The notes below the pieces were generated by a model that saw only the letters and a program-made list of their open reading frames with translations, ran no database searches and had not been told where the DNA came from. Of a stretch of DNA of 10,449 bases, positions 1 through 7,101 are shown in pieces. The stretch spans positions 1-10,449 of the forward strand of contig JAHFRX010000043.1 of assembly GCA_023266075.1 (NCBI GenBank), given 5' to 3'. The position numbers and the translations under genes were made by a program. How positions within the stretch are numbered: the first letter of the stretch is position 1; every line of letters begins with the position of its first letter. Origin of the DNA: Legionellaceae bacterium (lineage in GTDB: Bacteria; Pseudomonadota; Gammaproteobacteria; Legionellales; Legionellaceae).

Positions 1-700
1 CACTATAAGCCGGTGGAGAAGCATCGTATGCAATCCCCATATAAGCCTCAACTTTATCATTCACAGAAGCGGCAACATCAAGTTCATTTGCGCCCAATGT
101 CACATCACCCTGTGCTGGTCCAACATATCGGCGACCAATTGTTGCGAGTGGCTCTAATTTTCCGCTAATCAACACCACCGGTAAGTTGGGTAAAGGATAA
201 TCTAGACGATCAAATGCACGGTAAAGTCGACGACGTTGCTCCATCAAACGAATATCTCGGTTAATACTGGAAATGTTTACAATATAATCCGAACCATCAA
301 ACGCAGGGCGCGAGCCTAAATAAGGTGAGCTCACCACAGGCATTCCCGCAATATACGTCACAATATTATTATCAGCAATTAACGCCGCTGGATAAAACTC
401 GAGTTTTTCAGGATACTTATCCAACGAATGCACTTTAACCGCGGCATCATGCACTCCTGATTTAGGTTTGTAATGCGCGTGCGGTCCGCGCTTTTTACGT
501 TTTTTCTTCGTCGCAGTATCAACTTGCTGTAGAAGCACTGGTGCACTCGCTTGTGTGGCTTCTGCAATAGGAATTGGTTTCGCTTCCTGCTGCAATTGAT
601 CGGCCTGTTTTTGAAAATTTTGTTCGTCAGAAGTATCTTTTGCATGCAATTGAAAAGATAGTAATGAAAGAATCAAGCAACTTACAACACTTCGCATCAT
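1..700 (-). CDS. LbtU/FslE-like (DUF3573) outer-membrane siderophore-porin family protein, 5' part only
   Basis: The frame is open from an ATG at 700 to the left edge, giving 233 codons without a stop; the C-terminus lies outside. Residues 1-20 form a signal peptide (M-M-R, a hydrophobic core SVVSCLILSLLSF, then QLHA) with likely cleavage after A20. A Q/K/P-rich linker with the basic patch KKKRKKRG follows. Next comes a block containing SSPYLGSRPAFDGSDYIVNI and SSINRDIRLMEQRRRL. Strand-like segments come last, with LISGKLE, ELDVAASVNDKVEAYMGIAY and DASPP. From memory this order matches the DUF3573/LbtU family, which includes the legiobactin receptor LbtU of Legionella and FslE/FupA of Francisella, both outer-membrane beta-barrels in iron uptake. 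The substrate here cannot be inferred. The start is supported by GGGAG at 709-713, 8 nt before the ATG; a second ATG follows directly. The gene lies 107 bp after the ATP-grasp gene and probably has its own promoter. I am fairly sure of the frame and export, less sure of the exact family. Confidence 0.78.
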   Translation of the reverse strand, partial: MMRSVVSCLILSLLSFQLHAKDTSDEQNFQKQADQLQQEAKPIPIAEATQASAPVLLQQVDTATKKKRKKRGPHAHYKPKSGVHDAAVKVHSLDKYPEKLEFYPAALIADNNIVTYIAGMPVVSSPYLGSRPAFDGSDYIVNISSINRDIRLMEQRRRLYRAFDRLDYPLPNLPVVLISGKLEPLATIGRRYVGPAQGDVTLGANELDVAASVNDKVEAYMGIAYDASPPAYS

Positions 701-735
701 AGTTCTCACTCCCACTTATTCTTATTAGGGGGGTG

Positions 736-741
736 ATTATA
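736..741 (-). promoter_or_regulatory. Candidate -10 box (TATAAT) upstream of the LbtU-like gene
   Basis: A perfect TATAAT on the minus strand lies 35 nt before the ATG at 700. No good -35 hexamer is visible at 16-18 nt spacing. A run of six C residues (G6 on the plus strand, 728-733) falls about where transcription would begin. A second TATAAT occurs at 769-774, also without a convincing -35. The call rests on the -10 match and position alone. Confidence 0.4.
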
Positions 742-807
742 ACGATCCTTTTCGTAAAGAACTAGTAAATTATAAAAGTCTATCATATGTCTCGCGTGTC
801 CATGGTC

Positions 808-2091
808 TTATACGCCACTCAATTGTTTTAACCACATCGCCGCAGGATGTACATTGTCTACTGCAAGCGGATCACAATCAATCACTTGATACAGTAGCGT
901 AATCGACCAGTTAAAATTAGCCTCAAGGATGACTGGACCTTGCTGGCTCAAGCAAACATCAAAGGCAACGCTCTTTAGATTCAATAAAGATTGATGTGCT
1001 TTAATGCAATGAGACTGTATTTCACGCAACATATTTTTCAATGTTCCGGGTATAAAACGCATGTTATCTTTAATTTCCGGAAATTTCTTCTGAAATACGG
1101 GATCAACGTCTAGTGTTTCCCAATGCAAGGGCAGAATGGTGTAAAATTGTTTTTCCTTCTGCCGGGCTGTAGTTTTTCTCAAACTCGGGATTTCAAGCTG
1201 CAAATACAGCACCACAGGTGAAGCTGAAGTCTCCTGCCAGGCTGTAATGATGCGAACGGTAGTCATCGCACGATTCGATAATTCTGATTTCAGCTCATCA
1301 TGATCCTGCACAAAGGGTTGAAGGATGAGTTGTTTATGACGAGCCAATGTGTAAGTCAAGTAACGCTCGATGTCGTGACGCTCGTGTAAGTATTCGCCAT
1401 GAATAGGTTCCAGCCGATACCGATCTTCTAATTCGTAATAACGTAATAAAAACGCATCCTTGCTTTGCGAACCCTGATTAGGTTTGCAAAAAATAGTTTT
1501 CTGTTGAAACAAGAGCGTCATGTCATTTTTAAGTTCACACGTGTCGAAAATCTGGCTCTGAACGGTTGGAATGCCTTTTTTTTGTAATGTTTGTGCAAAT
1601 CGATGTTTGTCGGCTATCAGGGCAACAGAGGCGCGATATCCCGAAACATGACGATGAAGATAATGATGAAAATAAGGCAATTGATGATCATAAATAAAGT
1701 GGAATAGGCATTTTTTTATATCAGGCCTGTACAGCTGGTGCCTGGCATACTGATGAGGAGCTATCGAATAAAGCAGTCCAAACCGGAGCAATTCGCCAAA
1801 TAACTGCAGTCGCGTTAAACCATACTGCTCCAACTGCTTTACCGTGGATACTCTGGAGAATCGGTAACTGCTCCGCCAGGCACCAAACCCAATCCAGCGG
1901 CAAAATCCCACGATTTGAATCAACCAAAGCCAGGGTGTGTTGCAACTTGTAAAAAACAACGCACGATGCAGCGCACCAGGTGGTTCAGGCCTCTTAAATA
2001 ACCAGGATGCACGATAAATAAATTGAGGTCGCCTGGCATTCATCAAGCGCCTGGCGATACGCACCACCATACGATCTCTGGCCAAGCACAA
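808..2091 (-). CDS. ATP-grasp family protein, resembling the sugar-transfer-associated type
   Basis: The protein is up to 427 aa and soluble-looking, with a basic, W-rich N-terminal third and a C-terminal ATP-grasp fold. Visible ATP-grasp elements are IADKHRF (159-165) followed by KKGIPTV; a nucleotide-binding loop FCKPNQGSQSKDAFLL (201-216) with K203; LQPFVQDH (257-264); TVRIIT (278-283); and the metal-binding end AFDVC (376-380) plus VILEANFNW (387-395), with D378, E390 and N392 as likely Mg ligands. ATP-grasp enzymes join a carboxylate to an amine or similar nucleophile through an acyl phosphate. The TVRIIT and LEANFNW patterns recall the sugar-transfer-associated subfamily often found with polysaccharide genes; the substrate is unknown. 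The start is uncertain: the longest frame begins at TTG 2091, with ATG at 2070 and at 2043 as alternatives. The one at 2043 has an AGG six nt upstream. Sampled blocks look more GC-rich than the neighbouring genes. It is flanked by genes for two outer-membrane proteins. Confidence 0.72.
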   Translation of the reverse strand: MCLARDRMVVRIARRLMNARRPQFIYRASWLFKRPEPPGALHRALFFTSCNTPWLWLIQIVGFCRWIGFGAWRSSYRFSRVSTVKQLEQYGLTRLQLFGELLRFGLLYSIAPHQYARHQLYRPDIKKCLFHFIYDHQLPYFHHYLHRHVSGYRASVALIADKHRFAQTLQKKGIPTVQSQIFDTCELKNDMTLLFQQKTIFCKPNQGSQSKDAFLLRYYELEDRYRLEPIHGEYLHERHDIERYLTYTLARHKQLILQPFVQDHDELKSELSNRAMTTVRIITAWQETSASPVVLYLQLEIPSLRKTTARQKEKQFYTILPLHWETLDVDPVFQKKFPEIKDNMRFIPGTLKNMLREIQSHCIKAHQSLLNLKSVAFDVCLSQQGPVILEANFNWSITLLYQVIDCDPLAVDNVHPAAMWLKQLSGV

Positions 2092-2159
2092 CCCCCGGAA
2101 GAATAATATCTAAGCCAGCAAACGTGATTTGTCGTGGAATGGATTGAGCAATACGTGTT

Positions 2160-2187
2160 TATACTGCGCACATCCGCGCGCAGTATA
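2160..2187 (-). terminator. Hairpin downstream of the MOMP gene, probable transcript 3' end
   Basis: There are perfect 10-bp arms, TATACTGCGC (2160-2169) and GCGCAGTATA (2178-2187), with an 8-nt loop. The hairpin begins 13 nt after the MOMP stop codon. There is no clear U-tract on either strand, so it may be a weak terminator, a Rho-assisted site or an mRNA-stabilising 3' stem rather than a classic intrinsic terminator. The stem is directly visible; the function is inferred from position. Confidence 0.5.
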
Positions 2188-2200
2188 TCATTCAAAATAA

Positions 2201-3154
2201 TTAAGCAACGTTACCTAACCACTTTAAGCCGAAATAAAGACCTTGTAGGCCAAAATCAGCATTCACAACATCAACACCAGTACTTAACAGAGAAGATTGA
2301 ACGTTGAAGTAGTTAACCCACATCCAACCCAAATCTAAAGTTAAGTCACCTTGTGCCATTGCATAGTCATACTTAATACCTAACTTCGCTTCCAACTCAG
2401 GAGCAATCACTGTCTGAGAGTTGCTTCCGAAGTTCGTAAATGACAAGTCAGTTGAAGATAACGCTGAAGATATGTTTGTCTTAGCAGTACCGACCAACAC
2501 TGCACCAGCACCATTTGCGTAAACACCTAATCCGTTACCCCAATCGTAATTCATATCCGTACCTAAGCGAGGACCAAAACCGTTGAATGTTGGATTGGCT
2601 GACATGTTGTTGATATATGTCGTCCCATTTCCCATCGCAATAGACGTAGAGTTTGCAGCACGTACGTACTGAACACCACCGTGGAAACGAATATTTTTAT
2701 TATCACCAAAGTCAACACGTTGACCAAACTCTAAATTCACAGCATCCCATTTTGGATCAGAAGAAACTGTACCAACAGTGTTAGCTGGTGTCGTTGCAAA
2801 AGGGAATACCAATGAACCAGAAATTGTTTTTGATGCAGAACGATTCACATGATACCAGTTAAGATTTGCATCGTTACCCGTATTATAATGATATGAGCCT
2901 TCAATCATGAATCCCCAAGCCCAGTTATTGGGATAATTAACAAAATTACCATTCGGATTCTGTGCAACATAGTTATACGCGCCACTCGTTGAAATAGGCT
3001 CAAAATACAATGCACGTGCACCGAAATCCCATGCCGTACTTTCACATGGAACAGTCACGTTAACAGCGCTACATACTGGACCCATAGCACCAGCAAAGGC
3101 AACGCCACTACTTAAGGCAATAACAGCTACAACAGTTTTTCTTAAATTAAGCAT
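2201..3154 (-). CDS. Legionella-type major outer membrane protein (MOMP family, PF05150-like)
   Basis: This is a 317-aa exported beta-barrel protein. A signal peptide covers about residues 1-21 (MLNLRK, then a hydrophobic core ending VAFA) with cleavage before GAMGPVC. The mature N-terminus carries two cysteines in the pattern GPVC...VPCESTAWDFGARALY, which I recognise from Legionella MOMP proteins. The rest alternates polar and aromatic residues as expected for amphipathic strands (WGFMIEGSYHYNTGND, VNLEFGQRVDFG, GLGVYANGAGAVLVG, LTLDLGWMWVNYF). It ends in GLYFGLKWLGNVA rather than with a terminal aromatic residue. The family forms abundant porins in the Legionella outer membrane; pore specificity cannot be read here. 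I chose ATG 3154 because GGAG lies 6 nt upstream; the in-frame GTG at 3166 would place that Shine-Dalgarno inside the coding region. A strong promoter precedes the gene and a hairpin follows it, so it is probably a single-gene transcript. Confidence 0.88.
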   Translation of the reverse strand: MLNLRKTVVAVIALSSGVAFAGAMGPVCSAVNVTVPCESTAWDFGARALYFEPISTSGAYNYVAQNPNGNFVNYPNNWAWGFMIEGSYHYNTGNDANLNWYHVNRSASKTISGSLVFPFATTPANTVGTVSSDPKWDAVNLEFGQRVDFGDNKNIRFHGGVQYVRAANSTSIAMGNGTTYINNMSANPTFNGFGPRLGTDMNYDWGNGLGVYANGAGAVLVGTAKTNISSALSSTDLSFTNFGSNSQTVIAPELEAKLGIKYDYAMAQGDLTLDLGWMWVNYFNVQSSLLSTGVDVVNADFGLQGLYFGLKWLGNVA

Positions 3155-3211
3155 TCTTCTCTCCACTTATTATTTTTACGTCCATCAGCCTAAATTATTT
3201 ATCACGGGCCG

Positions 3212-3240
3212 ATTATTCAGGTCTCTATTGTTGTTGTCAA
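3212..3240 (-). promoter_or_regulatory. Near-consensus sigma70 promoter for the MOMP gene
   Basis: On the minus strand a perfect -35 TTGACA (3235-3240) is followed by a 17-nt spacer and AATAAT (3212-3217), one mismatch from the -10 consensus. The predicted start of transcription is near 3205, giving a leader of about 50 nt before the ATG at 3154. A strong constitutive promoter suits an abundant porin. Hexamers and spacing are directly visible; activity is inferred. Confidence 0.75.
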
Positions 3241-3320
3241 TATACTTATTCAATATTTTCCTCACCACATCATATTGATTTAGTAAAATGAATGACTCAT
3301 ATTTAAGATATGCCAGAGAC

Positions 3321-3325
3321 AAGGA
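3321..3325 (+). promoter_or_regulatory. Ribosome binding site that fixes a TTG start
   Basis: AAGGA sits 6 nt before the TTG at 3332, a good match and spacing for a Shine-Dalgarno. The frame is closed upstream by a TGA at 3293-3295, and no ATG or GTG lies between that stop and the TTG. The next in-frame ATG is about 46 codons into the protein. This makes TTG 3332 the best start for the following gene. Confidence 0.6.
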
Positions 3326-3331
3326 CAAACG

Positions 3332-4438
3332 TTGAGAAATAGTAAAAGTGGACCACGCTTCTTCAATCACGCTCTAGAAACATTACAACAACTATCGCCT
3401 AAAAACATAGACACTGTCCATTTTCGTCATAACGGTCTTCTTGCGTTTAGTGCTCTCATTATTGACTATTTTATGACAGCCCCCTCTCGAAAACTCAATC
3501 CATCCGCAGAATTATTACTTGGAAATCTAGATTTATTGAAAGCATATCCCCATTATCCTGTGCCACAGGCCACACCTCAAAACTTCCTCACTTCAGCAAA
3601 CTATTTACATCAATTATGTTTGGCAGCAACAAACCCGACATTACTTTTATGGCTAACACGCTCTATATCTCTTGCACTCAAACGATTAAGCCTAGAGGAA
3701 ATAATTCTGAACTATCATGACTATGCCTTTATTTACGGCCCCAATATTGATATTCATCGACTACAATCTCAAGATCCAAATCAATTTAATCGCTATGTGG
3801 GTCTCCCATTACGTCGTATTTTAGCGTTTGACTTTATACAAGGTGAGACCTGCGACAATAAAACACTCCCAAGAATATCTTATTCGTCAAAATCTAAAAC
3901 ATCTACCACAGGATTAGTGGCACATTGGGAAAAAGGGAATTGCCTTATAAGCGCTATTGTTGATCGAAGCGAGGCATTTAAACCCATTATGAGCGACGAG
4001 CACTGTTCATTTTTATATCGAGAATTACAACATTATAAGCCGGCACTCCCCACCAATCATAAAGCCTCAAGCTCAAAAATTTATTTAGAACGCTACACCA
4101 TGGCAAAACAACATCTCAGTCACTTACAATTTTCTTTAAGTGACTTGGAAAAATTATACTTTGAGGCGCTTGATACACTGATAGAAGCAGAGCACAATCA
4201 GCCGCATCTATTCCCTTCTCTAAACCTCATTCAGTTTGGAGACAAACGCTACTTTAAATCATCTGATGCTGATTTTCCCCATTATCATGCATCAAAGTCA
4301 TTCAGTACACGTTTATACGAGGAACTACAAGATGCACTGTGTCGACTCATCGCACTAGAAATAATTCCTAACACTGTGTTTCTAAATCAACCCTCTTTGA
4401 GCAATGATGGGCAATACAAGACATTTCTTACACAATAA
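3332..4438 (+). CDS. Hypothetical protein of 368 aa, family not recognised
   Basis: I do not recognise this protein. The reading frame is long and AT-rich and begins at a TTG with a good Shine-Dalgarno. The product has no signal peptide and no convincing transmembrane helix. The two most hydrophobic stretches, GLLAFSALIIDYFM (about residues 34-47) and TLLLWLTRSISLALKRL, look like buried or amphipathic helices. Histidine, tyrosine and leucine are frequent. The N-terminal half looks helical. The middle contains a strand-like section (YVGLPLRRILAFDFIQGE, later GLVAHWEKGNCLISAIVD), and the C-terminal third is again helical (LSDLEKLYFEALDTLIEAEH). I see no Walker, HTH, protease or nuclease motif. 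It is the only plus-strand gene here, divergent from MOMP (177 bp between starts) and convergent with gyrB. A cytoplasmic lineage-specific protein or a secreted Dot/Icm effector are both possible, but nothing in the sequence decides this. Confidence 0.7.
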   Translation: MRNSKSGPRFFNHALETLQQLSPKNIDTVHFRHNGLLAFSALIIDYFMTAPSRKLNPSAELLLGNLDLLKAYPHYPVPQATPQNFLTSANYLHQLCLAATNPTLLLWLTRSISLALKRLSLEEIILNYHDYAFIYGPNIDIHRLQSQDPNQFNRYVGLPLRRILAFDFIQGETCDNKTLPRISYSSKSKTSTTGLVAHWEKGNCLISAIVDRSEAFKPIMSDEHCSFLYRELQHYKPALPTNHKASSSKIYLERYTMAKQHLSHLQFSLSDLEKLYFEALDTLIEAEHNQPHLFPSLNLIQFGDKRYFKSSDADFPHYHASKSFSTRLYEELQDALCRLIALEIIPNTVFLNQPSLSNDGQYKTFLTQ

Positions 4439-4520
4439 TCAGACAATAGCATCATGACATCCATTTAAAAGTCATTATACTAGGGACTAAGGGATGACAA
4501 GGATTGTCTGACAGGATGTC
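4439..4520. repeat. Inverted-repeat cluster between convergent genes, possible bidirectional terminator
   Basis: TCAGACAAT (4439-4447), starting directly after the plus-strand stop codon, is perfectly inverted as ATTGTCTGA at 4503-4511. Inside lies ATGAC (4454-4458), GTCAT (4471-4475) and ATGAC again (4494-4498), so two alternative 5-bp stems are possible. On the minus strand the GTCAT-loop-ATGAC stem is followed by TTTT, a weak terminator arrangement for gyrB. Two adjacent small dyads, GACAAGGATTGTC (4496-4508) and GACAGGATGTC (4510-4520), share a GGA loop. The repeats are directly visible; a role in ending both convergent transcripts is inferred. Confidence 0.5.
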
Positions 4521-4526
4521 GCCCTA

Positions 4527-6947
4527 CTACACATCAAGGTTTTCAACATTCAACGCGTTTGCTTCGATGAATTCTCGTCTGGGCTCAACTTGATCACCCA
4601 TCAGTGTTGAAAACATCTCATCAGCACCTACGGCATCTTCAATCGTTACTTGCATCATTCGTCTAATCTCTGGATTCATTGTTGTTTCCCATAATTGCTC
4701 AGGATTCATTTCTCCAAGACCTTTATATCGTTGAATTGTTTGGCCACGTTTCGCTTCGTCAAGTAACCAACACAACCCTTCCTCAAACGAATTAATCACG
4801 AGCGTTTTCTCGCCACGTTGAATTTTTGAACCATCTTCGACGATCGCGGAAATATCCTGCGCAAATTGCGTGAGCTCTTTATAATCTTTAGATAAAAACC
4901 ACTCGATGCCAAGCGTGACCAATGAGCTTACTGCGTGCTTCACAACATGAACATGAATAGAGCAATGATGCGGTGGCTCTTGAAAAATCGCCTCTGCGTG
5001 AAAAGACTGCGTCGTATTTGTAATATGAGCTAACACCACCTCCAACTGCGCTACCCACTGTTCAACCATCGCTTGATTTGAAAAATCAGCTTGCGTCAGC
5101 ACAGGCAAATTCATCATGGCCTTTAACACCTCAGGATGATAACGTCGTTTATGACGCGCTATGATTTTCTCAATCTTACGATACTGTGAAACTAAGCGTC
5201 CCAACGCCTCACCACTGATGGCAGGCCCCGTTGCCGTTGGGTAAAATAATGCACCGGTTAATGCTGTTTGGATAAGCAGCGCATATAAAGCATCATCGTC
5301 TTTGACATATTGCTCTTGTTTGCCTTGCTTTACCCGGTACAAAGGCGGTTGTGCAATATAAATATAACCTCTCTCTATTAATTCTGGCATTTGTCGATAG
5401 AAGAATGTTAATAAGAGTGTTCGAATATGCGAACCATCAACATCAGCATCCGTCATGATGATGATGCGGTGATAACGAACCTTGTCTGGATTATATTCGT
5501 CTGCACCAATCCCACATCCTAAGGCCGTGATCAATGTTCCCACCTCTTGAGAAGAAAGCATTTTATCAAAACGTGCACGCTCAACATTTAGGATCTTTCC
5601 CTTTAAAGGGAGGATCGCTTGAAATTTACGATCTCGACCTTGTTTTGCCGAACCTCCCGCTGAATCACCCTCAACGATATAAAGCTCTGACAATGCGGGA
5701 TCTTTTTCCTGACAATCTGCAAGCTTCCCAGGAAGCCCTGCGATGTCTAACGCACCTTTACGTCTTGTCATATCACGTGCACGGCGTGCAGCCTCACGCG
5801 CTCTCGCAGCTTCAATGGTTTTATTGACAATAATTTTTGAAAATGCTGGGTTTTCAAGCAAAAAGTCGTTAAATTTCTCAGACACAAGTGATTCCACCAC
5901 CGCCTTGACTTCTGATGACACCAGCTTATCTTTTGTTTGTGAGGAAAACTTTGGGTCATGAACTTTGACTGAAAGCACCGCAGTTAATCCTTCGCGCGCG
6001 TCATCTCCGATGACATCCACCTTCGCTTTTTTAGCAAAACCTTCATTTTCAATGTAGTTATTCAACGTTCGGGTCAACCCTGCGCGAAACCCGGCTAAAT
6101 GCGTTCCGCCATCTCGCTGAGGAATATTATTAGTGAAACAAAACAAGTTTTCTTGATACGTTTCATTCCACTGCATGGACAATTCGACTGCAATATTATC
6201 TTTTTCAGCCAACATGGAAAAAATTCCAGACATGATGGGATTTTTATTGCGATTAATGTGCTCAACAAAAGCTTTTAGACCACCATCGTAACAAAACGTA
6301 TCTTTTTTATCCGATCGCTCATCTAGTAAATTAATACACACGCCCGAATTCAAAAAAGAAAGCTCACGCAAACGTCTTGCTAAAATTTCATAATTAAATT
6401 CAATATTTGTAAACGTCGCGGGGCTCGGCTTAAACCATACTGTAGTCCCAGTATGTGAAGACTCCCCTGTAACCGCCAAAGGCGCATCAGGAACACCATG
6501 CCGGTAATGCTGCTCATAACGTTTTTGATTCCTGAAAATTGTTAGATGTAAGCCTTCAGACAAAGCATTCACCACAGAAACACCAACACCATGCAAGCCA
6601 CCCGAAACCTTATAAGAATTATCGTCAAATTTTCCACCTGCGTGCAAAATCGTCATAATCACTTCTGCGGCAGAACGTCCCTCTTCTTTATGAATATCAA
6701 CAGGGATACCACGACCATCGTCTGAAACAGTAATCGATTCGTCTGGGTGAATCGTGACTTGAATTTGCTTGCAGTGTCCAGCCAAGGCTTCATCGATTGC
6801 GTTATCAACAACCTCAAACACCATATGATGTAAACCGGTGCCGTCATCCGTATCCCCAATGTACATGCCTGGACGTTTTCTTACAGCATCAAGTCCTTTG
6901 AGTACTTTAATATTGGATGAATCATACGTGTTCGTATCAGCAGACAT
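4527..6947 (-). CDS. gyrB: DNA gyrase subunit B
   Basis: GyrB is the ATPase subunit of the A2B2 type II topoisomerase that introduces negative supercoils. At 806 aa it matches the E. coli protein (804). The GHKL ATPase domain shows VVDNAIDE (N49), SDDGRGIPV (D76, R79, G80, P82), GGLHGVG (116-122) and GTT (T168). The transducer has QTKDKL (K339). The TOPRIM domain has EGDSAGGSA (E426) and DADVDG (D500, D502, D504), the catalytic metal ligands. The long insertion typical of gammaproteobacterial GyrB covers roughly residues 550-730, and the C-terminus returns to QRYKGLGEMNPEQLWETTMN. R139 and T168, the aligned positions of coumarin-resistance changes in E. coli, are unchanged. GAGGA precedes the ATG at 6947 by 5 nt. 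It is last in the dnaA-dnaN-recF-gyrB order, separated from recF by 154 bp with a probable promoter of its own. Confidence 0.98.
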   Translation of the reverse strand: MSADTNTYDSSNIKVLKGLDAVRKRPGMYIGDTDDGTGLHHMVFEVVDNAIDEALAGHCKQIQVTIHPDESITVSDDGRGIPVDIHKEEGRSAAEVIMTILHAGGKFDDNSYKVSGGLHGVGVSVVNALSEGLHLTIFRNQKRYEQHYRHGVPDAPLAVTGESSHTGTTVWFKPSPATFTNIEFNYEILARRLRELSFLNSGVCINLLDERSDKKDTFCYDGGLKAFVEHINRNKNPIMSGIFSMLAEKDNIAVELSMQWNETYQENLFCFTNNIPQRDGGTHLAGFRAGLTRTLNNYIENEGFAKKAKVDVIGDDAREGLTAVLSVKVHDPKFSSQTKDKLVSSEVKAVVESLVSEKFNDFLLENPAFSKIIVNKTIEAARAREAARRARDMTRRKGALDIAGLPGKLADCQEKDPALSELYIVEGDSAGGSAKQGRDRKFQAILPLKGKILNVERARFDKMLSSQEVGTLITALGCGIGADEYNPDKVRYHRIIIMTDADVDGSHIRTLLLTFFYRQMPELIERGYIYIAQPPLYRVKQGKQEQYVKDDDALYALLIQTALTGALFYPTATGPAISGEALGRLVSQYRKIEKIIARHKRRYHPEVLKAMMNLPVLTQADFSNQAMVEQWVAQLEVVLAHITNTTQSFHAEAIFQEPPHHCSIHVHVVKHAVSSLVTLGIEWFLSKDYKELTQFAQDISAIVEDGSKIQRGEKTLVINSFEEGLCWLLDEAKRGQTIQRYKGLGEMNPEQLWETTMNPEIRRMMQVTIEDAVGADEMFSTLMGDQVEPRREFIEANALNVENLDV

Positions 6948-6976
6948 GGAAAATCCTCATTTTCAGTATTGAGGCT

Positions 6977-6982
6977 ATTATA
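6977..6982 (-). promoter_or_regulatory. Candidate -10 box for a gyrB promoter
   Basis: A perfect TATAAT on the minus strand lies 29 nt before the gyrB ATG, in the 154-bp spacer after recF. No good -35 hexamer is seen at normal spacing, so activation or supercoiling sensitivity would be plausible, as gyrase promoters in other bacteria are relaxation-induced; here that is only inference. A predicted start near 6970 would give a leader of about 20 nt. Confidence 0.45.
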
Positions 6983-7070
6983 TACCAAAGAAAGGTTGAA
7001 TTCTCCTATAACAAGACACTCAAATGACATTTAGAGAGCGCCCTTAAAAAGCGCGATCTTCCAGCTGGAC

Positions 7071-7079
7071 TGTGGACAA
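7071..7079 (-). promoter_or_regulatory. Single DnaA-box-like 9-mer in the recF-gyrB spacer
   Basis: TTGTCCACA on the minus strand differs by one base from the DnaA-box consensus TTATCCACA. It lies about 90 nt upstream of the gyrB -10 box, just after the recF stop. A lone box could allow DnaA to influence gyrB transcription or may be chance; I see no cluster of boxes, so this is not an origin. Confidence 0.25.
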
Positions 7080-7101
7080 GCGGTTGCTCCAATATTCCTT
7101 T

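Noticed and set aside
379..645. Minus-strand 88-codon frame rich in K, R and N
   Set aside because: It overlaps the LbtU-like gene in another frame; that gene has a signal peptide, Shine-Dalgarno and family motifs, while this frame has none.
728..733. G6 tract as a phase-variation switch near the LbtU-like promoter
   Set aside because: Six bases is short for slipped-strand switching and there is no other sign of phase variation; only noted with the promoter.
3185..3370. Minus-strand 61-codon frame
   Set aside because: It covers the MOMP promoter and the start of the plus-strand gene, and has no supported ribosome binding site or recognisable content.
5770..5779. Second parS candidate around a CACGTG core in gyrB
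   Set aside because: Only the central hexamer matches; the outer arms of the 16-mer are absent.
5534..5961. Several short frames on both strands within gyrB
   Set aside because: They lie fully inside the conserved gyrB coding region and look like shadows of it.
7030..7066. Possible recF terminator hairpin (GCGC arms around a T/A-rich loop)
   Set aside because: The stem is only about 4 bp without mismatches and is not followed by a U-tract.
6948..7101. Possible replication origin between recF and gyrB
   Set aside because: Only one imperfect DnaA box and no repeated AT-rich unwinding element; oriC more likely lies upstream of dnaA, outside the window.
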